Of a stretch of DNA of 64,000 nucleotides, positions 42,948 through 52,451 are shown piece after piece (the first letter of the stretch is position 1; each line of letters opens with the position of its first letter). The DNA lies in NCBI RefSeq assembly GCF_001590605.1, contig NZ_CP014504.1, forward strand, positions 496,001 through 560,000, in the 5' to 3' direction. This stretch comes from Pedobacter cryoconitis (GTDB lineage: Bacteria; Bacteroidota; Bacteroidia; Sphingobacteriales; Sphingobacteriaceae). The translations under genes were made by a program, and so were the position numbers. The notes beneath the pieces are model-generated. The model was given only the letters and a program-made list of their open reading frames with translations. It was not told the origin of the DNA and searched no databases.

Positions 42948-43730
42948 ATGAAGTTTTTCAGTTTTATCTTCGCGGTATGTTTACCCGGAATGGTGTTTGC
43001 CCAGCAGGTGGATACCCTCAGTAAAGATTCAATTCAACACACGCCAAAACAATCGGTGATGAAAACGCGCGGATTGAATCCTCCTCAAATTAAATCCTTT
43101 ATAGTCCCGGCAGTACTGATCAGTTATGGCCTGGTATCTTTAGGGAATAATGCCATCAGAAGACTGGATTACAGTACCAGGGCAGAGTTGCAGGAAGACC
43201 ATCCTACTTTTGCCTTGCATGCGGATAACTTTCTTCAGTTTGCTCCGGGAGCTGCTTTTTACGCGCTGAATCTTGCAGGCGTGAAGAGTAAACATGGAAT
43301 TGTTGATGGTACGGCAATTTATGTACTGGCCGAAGCGATCATGAGCGGCTCAACTTTCAGTGTAAAGCATATGGTTGGCCGTGTGCGTCCGGATGGGGCA
43401 GATAACTACTCTTTTCCTTCAGGGCATACCGCAAACGCTTTTGCAGCAGCCGAATTTCTGAACCAGGAATACAGAGATGTCTCCCCATGGATCGGCTATG
43501 CGGGTTATACCGTAGCTACGGCAACCGGTGTTTTAAGAATGTATAACAATAAACATTGGGTAAGCGATGTGGTTGCCGGAGCCGGATTTGGTATTGCTTC
43601 TACTAAGCTGGCTTATTTAATTTACCCACACCTTAAAAAACTGGTGATGGGTAAACAGGCTATGAAATATTCTTTAGTACCGATGTATCAGCAAAAGGCA
43701 GCAGGACTTTCATTCAATGGCACATTTTAA
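42948..43730 (+). CDS. PAP2-family membrane phosphatase
   Basis: A 260-aa phosphatase exported by a signal peptide (MKFFSFIFAVCLPGMVFAQ). The three PAP2 motifs are KHMVGRVRPDG, FPSGHTANAF (catalytic His region) and NNKHWVSDVVAGAG. Such enzymes remove phosphate from lipid A, undecaprenyl-PP or phosphatidic acid. ATG 42948 gives the signal peptide; the frame extends to 42915 but without purpose. It overlaps the TolC-like gene by 14 bases, so it is in the same transcript as the efflux genes. Confidence 0.9.
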   Translation: MKFFSFIFAVCLPGMVFAQQVDTLSKDSIQHTPKQSVMKTRGLNPPQIKSFIVPAVLISYGLVSLGNNAIRRLDYSTRAELQEDHPTFALHADNFLQFAPGAAFYALNLAGVKSKHGIVDGTAIYVLAEAIMSGSTFSVKHMVGRVRPDGADNYSFPSGHTANAFAAAEFLNQEYRDVSPWIGYAGYTVATATGVLRMYNNKHWVSDVVAGAGFGIASTKLAYLIYPHLKKLVMGKQAMKYSLVPMYQQKAAGLSFNGTF

Positions 43731-44967
43731 GACCCATATACTTTTTCTGGTGATGGCCGGATTTGGACTGTGTCCGGTTAGGGCACAGCAACCAGTTAGA
43801 AATCTTGAGTATTTTTACCAGGAGGCAGTTAAACGCAGTCCGTTGTTAAAAGATTACCACAATCAGCTACAAAGCAGCAAAATTGATAGTATGCGGGTTA
43901 AAGGAGGTCATCTTCCACAGGTTTCAGCATTGGCCAATGGAATGTATGCACCTGTGGTTAATGGTTATGGTTTTGATGAGGTGCTGACCAATGGGAAAGC
44001 CCTTGAAGCGGTACTGAATGTAAATTATAACCTGGCCAGTAAAAAGAATATCAATAACCAATTGGAAGGTATCCACCTGCAAGCTGATTCTATCCGGTTT
44101 GCGACTGGTCTTTCTGCACTGGATTTACAAAAAGCAGTAACAGATCAGTATATCACTGCATTTGCCAGTCAACAGCAAGCTGCATTTAACCAGGAAGTTT
44201 ATCAACTGCTCCATGAAGAGGAAATCGTGTTGAAAAAGCTGACGCGTGCAAACGTCTATAAACAGGTAGATTACCTGACTTTTCTGGTTACTTTTCAGCA
44301 GCAGCAATTACAGTGGAAGCAAGCTGAACTGCAATTGAAAAATGATTATTCTACACTGAATTATTTAACTGGTATTGCTGATACTACTGCGCACGAATTA
44401 GCGGAACCAATGATTGAACCAGTCTTGCTCAATGTTGAAACTGGTTTTTTTTATCAAAAGTTCGGAATTGATAGTTTAAAGTTAATCAATCAGAGAAAAG
44501 CGGTTGACTTTAATTATAAGCCTAAAGCCAGTGTATATGCGAATGGTGGATACAATTCATCTTTTGCTTATCAGCCTTATCGGAATTTTGGTGCAAGTGC
44601 TGGTTTCACTGTTGCAGTACCAATTTTTGACGGACATCAGCGGAAAATGCAATATGATAAACTGTCAATTTCACAGCGGACTATTAATGTATATAAAGAG
44701 TTTTTTCAAAGTCAGCATACCCAGCAGCTTAACCTGCTCAGACAGCAGATTGCTGATCAGAATGGGTTATATAAACAGGTTTCTGAACAGATAAAATTTA
44801 CTAAAAGCCTGATCCAGGTTGACAGCAGATTATTACAGACCGGAGATATCAGGATCGCTGATTTTGTCATTGCAATTAACAATTATCTGGCAGCGCAAAA
44901 CCTGAAAAGACAGACTAATATTACCCGGTTAAAACTGTTTAATCAGCTGAATTACTGGAACAGATAA
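43717..44967 (+). CDS. TolC-family outer-membrane efflux protein
   Basis: A 416-aa outer-membrane channel with signal peptide (HILFLVMAGFGLCPVRAQ). Long helices rich in Gln/Leu/Lys (QHTQQLNLLRQQIADQNGLYKQVSEQIKFTKSL) form the TolC periplasmic barrel. It starts inside the PAP2 gene end, is 58 bases ahead of the adaptor gene and is the outer partner of the RND pump here. It is a little shorter than classical TolC (about 430-490 aa). Confidence 0.87.
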   Translation: MAHFKTHILFLVMAGFGLCPVRAQQPVRNLEYFYQEAVKRSPLLKDYHNQLQSSKIDSMRVKGGHLPQVSALANGMYAPVVNGYGFDEVLTNGKALEAVLNVNYNLASKKNINNQLEGIHLQADSIRFATGLSALDLQKAVTDQYITAFASQQQAAFNQEVYQLLHEEEIVLKKLTRANVYKQVDYLTFLVTFQQQQLQWKQAELQLKNDYSTLNYLTGIADTTAHELAEPMIEPVLLNVETGFFYQKFGIDSLKLINQRKAVDFNYKPKASVYANGGYNSSFAYQPYRNFGASAGFTVAVPIFDGHQRKMQYDKLSISQRTINVYKEFFQSQHTQQLNLLRQQIADQNGLYKQVSEQIKFTKSLIQVDSRLLQTGDIRIADFVIAINNYLAAQNLKRQTNITRLKLFNQLNYWNR

Positions 44968-45025
44968 CAATACTATTTTTAATAGGTAAACAGGCATCCC
45001 AATAGATAACCAGGCTATCCTGAAA

Positions 45026-45976
45026 ATGGAAAAGCTTAAAAATATAAAAATGAAAAAGCTAAAAGTTAACGCCTTATTTCTCCTTCTATTTAGTGGAATA
45101 CTCGTTTCTTGTCAGCAGTCTTCTAAAACTGCGGCAGAAGATACTCCCGTTCCGGAAACTCCGGTACAGGTTACTACAATAAGTAAGGCGACGCTGAGTG
45201 AAGATGTCGTTTTAAATGCTTCTTCTGCTTATCAGGAAAAGAGTTTTGTCAAAGCAAATACAAATGGCTATTTGCAAAGTTCAACATTACAAGCAGGTGC
45301 GGCGGTTAGCAGTAACCAGGTTTTATTTAAACTCATCACTAAAGAGGCCAGGGCAATTGGCAATTCGATTAATCAACTCGACCCTGGGTTTAAATTCTCA
45401 GGAATCTCAACTATCCGTGCAGAAAAAAGCGGCTATGTTATCCTGGTGAACCATCAAAAAGGTGATTATGTACAGGATGGTGAAGCGCTGGCGACAATTA
45501 TCAATCAGTCGAGCCTGGTGTTTTTACTGGATCTGCCTTATGAAATGAGGAGTGTCCTGTTGCAAAATAAAGCTTTGGAATTGACACTTCCTGATGGAGA
45601 GAAATTAAAAGGAACGATTACTTCCTCTTTGCCTGCTGTTGACTCTTTAGCGCAGACGCAGCGAATAATCATTAAGGTAAACGCTACGCACCCGATTCCT
45701 GAAAACCTGATTGCAAAGGTGAAAGTGGTTAAATCGGCAGCAGACAATGTGCAAGTGCTGCCCAAATCGGCTGTGCTTACCAATGAAACCGAAGATGAGT
45801 TTTGGGTCATGAAACTGATCAATGATTCTACGGCAGTTAAAACGATCGTGAAAAAAGGAATGGAAGATGGAAAGTCGATTCAGATTTTGTCCCCGGTTTT
45901 TGGAGCGAAAGATCGTTTAATCACTATAGGGAATTACGGATTGGCGGATACGGCAAAAGTTAAAATCATGCATTAA
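45026..45976 (+). CDS. RND efflux periplasmic adaptor (HlyD/MFP) lipoprotein
   Basis: A 316-aa membrane-fusion protein anchored by lipid (LFLLLFSGILVSCQQ, lipobox LVSC). The lipoyl half-motifs (FVKANTNGYLQSSTLQAGAAVSSNQVL and IRAEKSGYVILVNHQKGDYVQDGEAL) frame a short hairpin. It links the RND pump to the TolC-like channel. The start is either 45026 or ATG 45050 (MKKLKVNALFL); the latter gives a more typical signal. Its last base is shared with the first base of the pump gene. Confidence 0.9.
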   Translation: MEKLKNIKMKKLKVNALFLLLFSGILVSCQQSSKTAAEDTPVPETPVQVTTISKATLSEDVVLNASSAYQEKSFVKANTNGYLQSSTLQAGAAVSSNQVLFKLITKEARAIGNSINQLDPGFKFSGISTIRAEKSGYVILVNHQKGDYVQDGEALATIINQSSLVFLLDLPYEMRSVLLQNKALELTLPDGEKLKGTITSSLPAVDSLAQTQRIIIKVNATHPIPENLIAKVKVVKSAADNVQVLPKSAVLTNETEDEFWVMKLINDSTAVKTIVKKGMEDGKSIQILSPVFGAKDRLITIGNYGLADTAKVKIMH

Positions 45977-48900
45977 TGAAAAACTTCTTTATTTCCCATA
46001 AAAATCCGCTGCTGGTCGTATTGATCCTGATATTGGCGGGTGGACTGTTTTCTTATCAGCGGTTAAAAACTTCTTTGTTCCCGGAGATTACTTTTCCTAA
46101 AATAAAGATTATCGCAGATGCAGAATTGCAGCCTGTAGATCAGATGATGATCACAGTGACACGGCCGCTGGAAAATGCAGTGAAACAAGTGCCAGATCTT
46201 CATGTAGTGAGAAGCACAACCAGCAGAGGAAGCTGTGAGATTTCTGCTTACATGAACTGGAATGCTGATATTGATTTGAGTCAGCAAAGGATTGAATCTC
46301 AAATCGGGAAGATTAGAAATAGCTTGCCTCCGGGCGTAAATATTTCGGTAGAGAAAATGAATCCCTCGATTCTTCCGGTAAGTGGGTATACTTTAGAGAG
46401 CCATACGGAATCACCGATAGCGCTGAAAAAATTAGCTACTTATACGATTAAACCATTTTTGTCGCAGGTCGATGGGGTTTCGGAGATCAGGGTAATCGGT
46501 GGAAAAGATAAGGAATACTGGATTCAGCTGGACCGGCAGAAAATGAGTGCTTTGTCTATTAGTCCGGATTTACTGAATACGGTACTTACGCAGACAAATT
46601 TTATCAAATCCAATGGTTACTTATCAGATTATAACTATCTGTATTTATCAATTACCGATGCGATTATCAAAACAAAAACGGATCTGGAAAACCTGATTGT
46701 CAGTAAAAAGAATAACAGAATAGTTAAGGTCAAAGATATTGGTGAGGTCAAAATACAAGAAGCAGTAGCTTATACCCGGATTAATGCAAACGGTAAAGAT
46801 GCGATCCTGGTTGCCGTGATTAAACAGCCGAATGCAAATCTGGTTGATTTGTCGGCGCAGCTACAGGAAAAGATAGTGGAGCTTAGAAAAATATTACCAA
46901 AAGGAGTAACGATCAAGCCTTATTATCAACAGGCTGATTTTGTAGAAGCATCGGTTAAAAGTGTCAGTGATAGTCTATTGATCGGATTGGTTTTAGCAAT
47001 TGTTGTGGCCATTATTTTCTTACGTTCTGTGAGGGCGAGTGCAACGATACTGATTACCATCCCAATTACGCTGTGTTTAACTGTGATGGTGCTTTATGGG
47101 ATTGGATATTCCTTGAATATTATGACTTTAGGTGCCATTGCAGCGGCTATAGGGTTGATTATAGACGATGCTATAGTTGTAGTGGAACAGATTCACCGGA
47201 CGCATGAGGAATACCCGGAAGAGCCTACTGTTAATTTGCTTAAAAAGGCAATAGATTACTTATTTCCGGCGATGTTGGGATCTTCTATCAGTACAATCGT
47301 AATCTTCGTTCCGTTTATTTTAATGACTGGAGTTGCTGGCTCTTATTTTCAGGTGATGACCAATACGATGATTATCACATTAGTGTGCTCGTTTTTTGTA
47401 ACCTGGATAGGTTTACCGGTGGTATATTTACTGTTAACAAAGGATGCTGCTTCCAATTCAGTTAAATCGGTCGTGCATCAGGTGCATCAGCAAAACTGGG
47501 TTTATTATTTTATAAAAAAGCCCTGGATCAGTTATGTTTCTATGGTGATTTTAGCGGTCATTATCTTTTTAATTCTGCCGCGGTTGGAAACTGGATTTCT
47601 GCCAGAAATGGATGAAGGTAGTGTCGTAGTCGATTATACTTCTCCTGCGGGAACTTCACTGGTGGAAACAGACCGGATGTTAAAAGAGGTGGAAAAATTG
47701 ATTATTAAGATACCAGAGGTACAAACTTACTCCCGCAGAACAGGTACTCAAATGGGATTCTTTATCACTGAACCTAATACTGGTGATTACCTGATCCAGC
47801 TAAAAGCAGACCGAAAAAGAAGTACAGAGGAGGTGATTAGTGAGATCAGAGCGAAGATACAAGCTTCTCAACCTGCATTAGTGATAGATTTTGGGCAGGT
47901 GATAGGAGATATGCTGGGTGATTTAATGAGTTCTACCCAGCCTGTTGAAGTTAAAATATTTGGTAACGATCAGGATAAGTTAAAGGCTTTATCAAAGCAG
48001 ATTGCAGCACTGATCGGTAAGGTTACCGGAACTGCTGATGTGTTTAATGGGATCGTTATCGCTGGCCCGTCTGTTAATATTCAGCCTGATTTTGCCCTGC
48101 TGGCACAATATGGGATTACACCGGGAGATTTTCAGTTTCAGGTTCAAAATGCATTGCAGGGAAATATTATTGGGAATGTATATGATCAGCAGCAGCTTAC
48201 ACCAATCAGGATGATTTATCCGGGGAGTAAACAATTCGGAGTGGCTGACGTCAGTAAATTACAATTGTTTTTACCAGGTGGCGGCGTGGTTCCTGTTCAG
48301 CATCTTGCCAGCGTAGCTATAAAAGCTGGCGATGCAGAAATTAAAAGAGAAAATTTACAGTCCATTGGTGTGGTCACAGCAAGGCTGGAATCCAGAGATC
48401 TGGGAAGTGTAATGGCCGATATTCAAAAAGAAATTGGCGCAAAGATTAATCTGCCTGCGGGTTACCACATTGAATATGGCGGAGCTTATGCGGAACAGCA
48501 GCAGTCTTTTAAAGAGTTGCTTACTATTCTGGCAGCTTCAAGTTTACTCGTGTTTAGTGTAATCCTGTTTCTCTTTAAGGATTTTAAAATTGCTTTTCTT
48601 ATTCTGATTATATCCTTATTGGGGATTTCGGGAAGTTACCTGGCTTTATATTTAACGCATACACCTTTAAATGTAGGAAGTTATACGGGGTTGATTATGA
48701 TTGTGGGGATCATCGGGGAGAATGCAATCTTTACTTTCCTGCAATTTAAAGAATCTTTAAAGGATAAAAATGTAGAGGAAGCTATTGTTTATTCTATATC
48801 AACACGGTTAAGACCCAAGTTAATGACTGCTTTGGGTGCAATCATTGCACTAATGCCACTGGCTTTAGGAATAGGGGCAGGGGCGCAGATGCATCAGCCG

Positions 48901-48996
48901 CTGGCTATAGCAGTGATTGGTGGTTTTATTATCGCATTGCCATTACTGCTGATTGTTTTACCGAGTATGATAAGAAGGCTTTATGAGGATAAATAA
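45976..48996 (+). CDS. RND-family efflux transporter
   Basis: A 1006-aa inner-membrane pump of the AcrB/CusA superfamily. The twelve-helix RND plan is clear: an N-terminal helix (NPLLVVLILILAGGLFSY), a large periplasmic domain, helices around residues 330-500 with the proton relay block LGAIAAAIGLIIDDAIVVVEQIHRTHEE (Asp pair), a second periplasmic domain and helices 840-1000. The ATG shares a base with the adaptor's stop, so translation is coupled. Substrate not predictable; given the envelope enzymes in the same run, a lipid, drug or metal is possible. Confidence 0.95.
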   Translation: MKNFFISHKNPLLVVLILILAGGLFSYQRLKTSLFPEITFPKIKIIADAELQPVDQMMITVTRPLENAVKQVPDLHVVRSTTSRGSCEISAYMNWNADIDLSQQRIESQIGKIRNSLPPGVNISVEKMNPSILPVSGYTLESHTESPIALKKLATYTIKPFLSQVDGVSEIRVIGGKDKEYWIQLDRQKMSALSISPDLLNTVLTQTNFIKSNGYLSDYNYLYLSITDAIIKTKTDLENLIVSKKNNRIVKVKDIGEVKIQEAVAYTRINANGKDAILVAVIKQPNANLVDLSAQLQEKIVELRKILPKGVTIKPYYQQADFVEASVKSVSDSLLIGLVLAIVVAIIFLRSVRASATILITIPITLCLTVMVLYGIGYSLNIMTLGAIAAAIGLIIDDAIVVVEQIHRTHEEYPEEPTVNLLKKAIDYLFPAMLGSSISTIVIFVPFILMTGVAGSYFQVMTNTMIITLVCSFFVTWIGLPVVYLLLTKDAASNSVKSVVHQVHQQNWVYYFIKKPWISYVSMVILAVIIFLILPRLETGFLPEMDEGSVVVDYTSPAGTSLVETDRMLKEVEKLIIKIPEVQTYSRRTGTQMGFFITEPNTGDYLIQLKADRKRSTEEVISEIRAKIQASQPALVIDFGQVIGDMLGDLMSSTQPVEVKIFGNDQDKLKALSKQIAALIGKVTGTADVFNGIVIAGPSVNIQPDFALLAQYGITPGDFQFQVQNALQGNIIGNVYDQQQLTPIRMIYPGSKQFGVADVSKLQLFLPGGGVVPVQHLASVAIKAGDAEIKRENLQSIGVVTARLESRDLGSVMADIQKEIGAKINLPAGYHIEYGGAYAEQQQSFKELLTILAASSLLVFSVILFLFKDFKIAFLILIISLLGISGSYLALYLTHTPLNVGSYTGLIMIVGIIGENAIFTFLQFKESLKDKNVEEAIVYSISTRLRPKLMTALGAIIALMPLALGIGAGAQMHQPLAIAVIGGFIIALPLLLIVLPSMIRRLYEDK

Positions 48997-49123
48997 GCAA
49001 AAAGAATTATTTATTGATAATAAGTTATTTTAAGTAATTTTTAGATTATTAATTTTACAATAGGGATGTGTAGTAATATTGATCAACTAATATGTATTTT
49101 TGTGAATCGCTTAAATAAAACAA

Positions 49124-50206
49124 ATGCAGGAAAAGATATACGTAGAAAATTTTGGGCCTATTTCTAGTGTTGAAATAGAAATTAAAGACATTAACGTATT
49201 TATAGGAACGACTTCAAGCGGAAAAAGCACAATTGCAAAATTGATCTCTGTTTTTAAAAGTGACCAGCTACATTATAAACCAGAATGGTTCGATGGTTCA
49301 CAGGGGGAAAGTTCTTCCTATATTCTGCAATTTAATAAATTATTGGTTAGTTATAATATTGATTTTCCAATAAAAAGTAATACGCTGATCCGGTACGAAA
49401 AGAATGGACAATTTTATGAGATTAAGAACGGAAATATTAACAGCAATTATTCACTTTACAGTAATCCTGGACATTGCAATGCTATTTATATTCCTGCAGA
49501 GCGGAATCTTTTTTCTACGCTTTCGCAATCCATTTTCAGCCTGATCAGCAGCGATATTGCACTTCCAAAGTGGCTTCTTGATTTTGGGAAAAAGTTCGAG
49601 AACGCCAGAAGGGATATAAAATTCCTTGACATCGATTTTCTTGATATCAAATATAGATTTTCAGAGGGCAACGACATTATTGAGCTTAAGAATAAGGAAA
49701 CAATTAAACTTTCTCAGGGATCAAGCGGGCTTCAATCAGTAATTCCTTTGATGATGGTTATTCAGCATTTAACGGAGGATATTAATAATATAGATAAAGA
49801 GGTAAACTATGATCTTTTTGTAGTTGAAGAACCAGAAATGAATCTATATCCTTCTTCTCAGAAAGAGCTATTGGAATTTATTATTCAACGGGTAAAAAGA
49901 TGTAAAGACAAACTGATTATTACCACACATAGTCCATATATATTAACCACTCTTGATAATCTTGTTCAAGCAGGAAATGTCAATATCAAAGACCCGAAAA
50001 CAAGGAGTATGCTTGGAAAAATTGTACCAGATTCATTGTGGACTGATTTTGACAAAGTATCCTGTTATTTTTTCGATGGTGGAACTGCAAAAACTACTTT
50101 AGATCATGAATTACGTACATTAGGCTCTTCAAAAATAGATGATGTTTCTGAAAACTTAAGTACTGTATTTGATGCTATACTTTCTTTAAAATATCAGGAT
50201 AAATGA
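49124..50206 (+). CDS. AAA/ABC-type ATPase of a two-gene candidate defence system
   Basis: A 360-aa ATPase of the AAA15/21 (OLD/RecF-like) group. Walker A is GTTSSGKS at residues 28-35; a signature-like LSQGSSGLQS at about 196-205; Walker B LFVVEEPE at 231-238; TTHSPYIL switch at 267-274. It starts FGPISSVEIEIKDINVFIG, typical for SMC-like ATPases that sense DNA. No Toprim domain is present. It overlaps the next gene by 4 bases (ATGA), so the products are made together. TATTTTTG at 49095-49102 is a TAnnTTTG match upstream. The pairing with a nuclease resembles ATPase/nuclease phage-defence pairs (Septu, PARIS-like), but I cannot assign a named system. Confidence 0.85.
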   Translation: MQEKIYVENFGPISSVEIEIKDINVFIGTTSSGKSTIAKLISVFKSDQLHYKPEWFDGSQGESSSYILQFNKLLVSYNIDFPIKSNTLIRYEKNGQFYEIKNGNINSNYSLYSNPGHCNAIYIPAERNLFSTLSQSIFSLISSDIALPKWLLDFGKKFENARRDIKFLDIDFLDIKYRFSEGNDIIELKNKETIKLSQGSSGLQSVIPLMMVIQHLTEDINNIDKEVNYDLFVVEEPEMNLYPSSQKELLEFIIQRVKRCKDKLIITTHSPYILTTLDNLVQAGNVNIKDPKTRSMLGKIVPDSLWTDFDKVSCYFFDGGTAKTTLDHELRTLGSSKIDDVSENLSTVFDAILSLKYQDK

Positions 50207-50664
50207 GTTGTATAGAACTGAAAAGGGTACTCGATCCGAAAAATTTTCATGAGAATTGCTTTTCTTTTTCTTCAGTTGCCACTGAAAACGGAAAAAAGTT
50301 TAGGATTGAGAACAAAAGCAATGCGGATATTTGTAAGGTAAAGGTTGATGGATGTTTAATTACCGATAATACAGTCCGGAAATGTGATTTCTTATTTGAG
50401 GTTAGCAGCACTACAAAAACTTATTTACTTGTCGAACTTAAAGGTGGTGATTTGAACTCAGCTGTAAAGCAAATAGAATCTACTTATGATTTACTGCATA
50501 AAAAACTCAATGTTCCAGTAGAGAACTTCAAAGGTATTATCGTTTCAAGTGCAGTACCTCGCGCTGCTAACTTAGCTTTCAGAAGATGGCAGGAAATACT
50601 TCGTAGTGCTAAAGGATTACATCTGGAAAGAAAAACGGATCAGTGTATTTATACCATATTGTGA
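50203..50664 (+). CDS. PD-(D/E)XK-like nuclease partner
   Basis: A 153-aa protein. Its motif order fits a PD-(D/E)XK restriction-nuclease fold: CKVKVDGCLI, then RKCDFLFEV with Asp62, then YLLVELKGGDL with Glu78-x-Lys80, followed by a helix AVKQIESTYDLLHK. The length is near the minimum for this fold. Coupled to the ATPase gene by a 4-base overlap. It likely cuts nucleic acid when the ATPase is triggered; the target is unknown. Without a structure or profile comparison, nuclease identity rests on these few residues. Confidence 0.65.
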   Translation: MSCIELKRVLDPKNFHENCFSFSSVATENGKKFRIENKSNADICKVKVDGCLITDNTVRKCDFLFEVSSTTKTYLLVELKGGDLNSAVKQIESTYDLLHKKLNVPVENFKGIIVSSAVPRAANLAFRRWQEILRSAKGLHLERKTDQCIYTIL

Positions 50665-50841
50665 TCTGTTTTATAATCATCTTTTTTACGGCGCGTAAAA
50701 AACTAGCGGCACAAATAAATACCTGGTCAATCTCTTAGAATTAATTAATATTTACTATTAGGTATTATATTTTTTATATTTATAAATATATGATCGGTGT
50801 ATATCTTATATTTATCAGGTCCATATTCAATTACGCTCATC

Positions 50842-52410
50842 ATGAAATTAAGAATTATTAGTGCTTTGCTACTTATAGCATCGTTAAATGCTGTAGCTCA
50901 GCAACCAGTTATTAAGGCGGACAGCCGCTTGAATGGGTTAGACACTACTTTTCAACGGGTACTTAAAACCTGGAATGCCGCAGGTTTTGCTGTTGCCGTT
51001 ATACAAAAAAACAAGGTGATTTATGCCAAAGGTTTTGGTTACCGGGATGTGGCAAATAAATTGCCTGTTACATCAAATACTTTATTTGCGATAGGCTCTT
51101 GTTCAAAGGCATTTACGACTACATTGGTTGGCAAGCTGCAAAAGGAGGGGAAAGTAAATATTGATCAGCCTGTAAATAATTATCTGCCCGCATTAAAGTT
51201 TTACAACGAGGACATGACCAATCACATTACGCTTCGTGATATGATGAGTCACCGGACGGGGTTGTCCAGGTTTGATATGTCCTGGTATTTATTTAATACA
51301 TCTTCTGCTGACAGTCTTTTAAAACGTATTCAATATATGGAACCCAATGCAGGATTGAGAGAGAAATGGCAGTACAATAACTTTATGTATATGGCACAAG
51401 GGGCACTAATTGAGAAAATAACCGGTAAAAGCTGGGCAGATAACATCAAAGAGAAAATTTTTATACCATTGGGTATGACCCATTCAAATATTAATATACC
51501 TGAGCTTTTAAAAGGTGGAGAGATTTCTAAAGGATATGGTGTAAAACCTGATCACACATTAGATCAACTGGATTATTTTAATATTGACGGTATGGCACCT
51601 GCTGGTGCTATTAATAGTAATGTAAATGATATGGCGAAATGGATGAGCGCCTGGATCAATAACGGAAAATACGAAGGCAAAGAAATTATCCCCGAAAATT
51701 TCCGTAACCAGGCCATCAGTTCACAAGCTATTGTTGAGGGAGGTTTGCCAGAGAAGGAATCTAAGGACATTTATTTCGGAAACTATGGTTTCGGCTGGTT
51801 TCTGGATTCTTATAAGGGGCATTACCGTGTGGAACATGGCGGCAATATTGATGGATTTTCAGCTATTTCTTCCTTTTTTCCGGCAGATAGTATAGGCGTT
51901 GTTGTACTTAGCAATCAACATGGTTCAAAGGTGCCTGTTGTGGTGAAAGACATCATTGTTGACAGGCTGCTCCACCTGAAATATCAGGACTGGATTAGTC
52001 AAATTAAAAACGGGCAGGATAAAGCTGAACTGGCCAGGGATAAGGAAAAGAAAAAAACAATAATAGCTCCGCATCATGCTTCTACCCATCCTATAGCAGA
52101 TTTTGCAGGGAGCTATAGTCATCCTGCTTACGGTACTATGAAGATTTATGTAGAGAATGACTCTCTGTTTGCAAAAAGTAAAATCCGTGCTTATTGGTTA
52201 AAACAAGCTAATTACGATATTTTTGAGTTTTATGATAAAGATCCTAAAGATGGAGTAAATACTGCTACAGGTTATGCTGGTTTTAATCTGCAGTTTCATA
52301 TGAATTTATCCGGAGATATTGATGGTTTTGAAGCGCAGCTTGAAAGCAGATTAAAACCATTTTTATTTGTCAGAGCGAAAAATGTTAAACAGGCTAAGGC
52401 TCCTGAATAA
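50842..52410 (+). CDS. Serine beta-lactamase-like hydrolase with C-terminal DUF3471-type domain
   Basis: A 522-aa secreted or periplasmic hydrolase. Signal peptide MKLRIISALLLIASLNAVAQ. The active-site block is FAIGSCSKAFTTT (SxxK, Ser nucleophile), with YNN (KWQYNNFMYMAQ) as the YxN motif and VEHGGNIDGFSA as the third block. The last ~120 residues form a separate domain (FAGSYSHPAYGTMKIYVENDSLFAK). Class C-fold esterase/peptidase/beta-lactamase family; drug hydrolysis is not implied. ATG 50842 gives the signal peptide. Monocistronic, ending in a strong terminator. Confidence 0.9.
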   Translation: MKLRIISALLLIASLNAVAQQPVIKADSRLNGLDTTFQRVLKTWNAAGFAVAVIQKNKVIYAKGFGYRDVANKLPVTSNTLFAIGSCSKAFTTTLVGKLQKEGKVNIDQPVNNYLPALKFYNEDMTNHITLRDMMSHRTGLSRFDMSWYLFNTSSADSLLKRIQYMEPNAGLREKWQYNNFMYMAQGALIEKITGKSWADNIKEKIFIPLGMTHSNINIPELLKGGEISKGYGVKPDHTLDQLDYFNIDGMAPAGAINSNVNDMAKWMSAWINNGKYEGKEIIPENFRNQAISSQAIVEGGLPEKESKDIYFGNYGFGWFLDSYKGHYRVEHGGNIDGFSAISSFFPADSIGVVVLSNQHGSKVPVVVKDIIVDRLLHLKYQDWISQIKNGQDKAELARDKEKKKTIIAPHHASTHPIADFAGSYSHPAYGTMKIYVENDSLFAKSKIRAYWLKQANYDIFEFYDKDPKDGVNTATGYAGFNLQFHMNLSGDIDGFEAQLESRLKPFLFVRAKNVKQAKAPE

Positions 52411-52451
52411 AATAAACTTAAGGGAGTTGTCAACACTCCCTTAAGTTTATT
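52411..52451. terminator. Bidirectional terminator shared by convergent genes
   Basis: Perfect 17-bp arms AATAAACTTAAGGGAGT/ACTCCCTTAAGTTTATT with a seven-base loop. The stop codon of the leftward hydroxylase gene (52447-52449) lies inside the right arm, so termination and coding overlap. Confidence 0.88.

Noticed and set aside
50842..52410. Antibiotic-resistance beta-lactamase
   Set aside because: SxxK and YxN motifs define the serine-hydrolase fold, but the extra C-terminal domain and overall build fit the broad esterase/peptidase group; no evidence for resistance.
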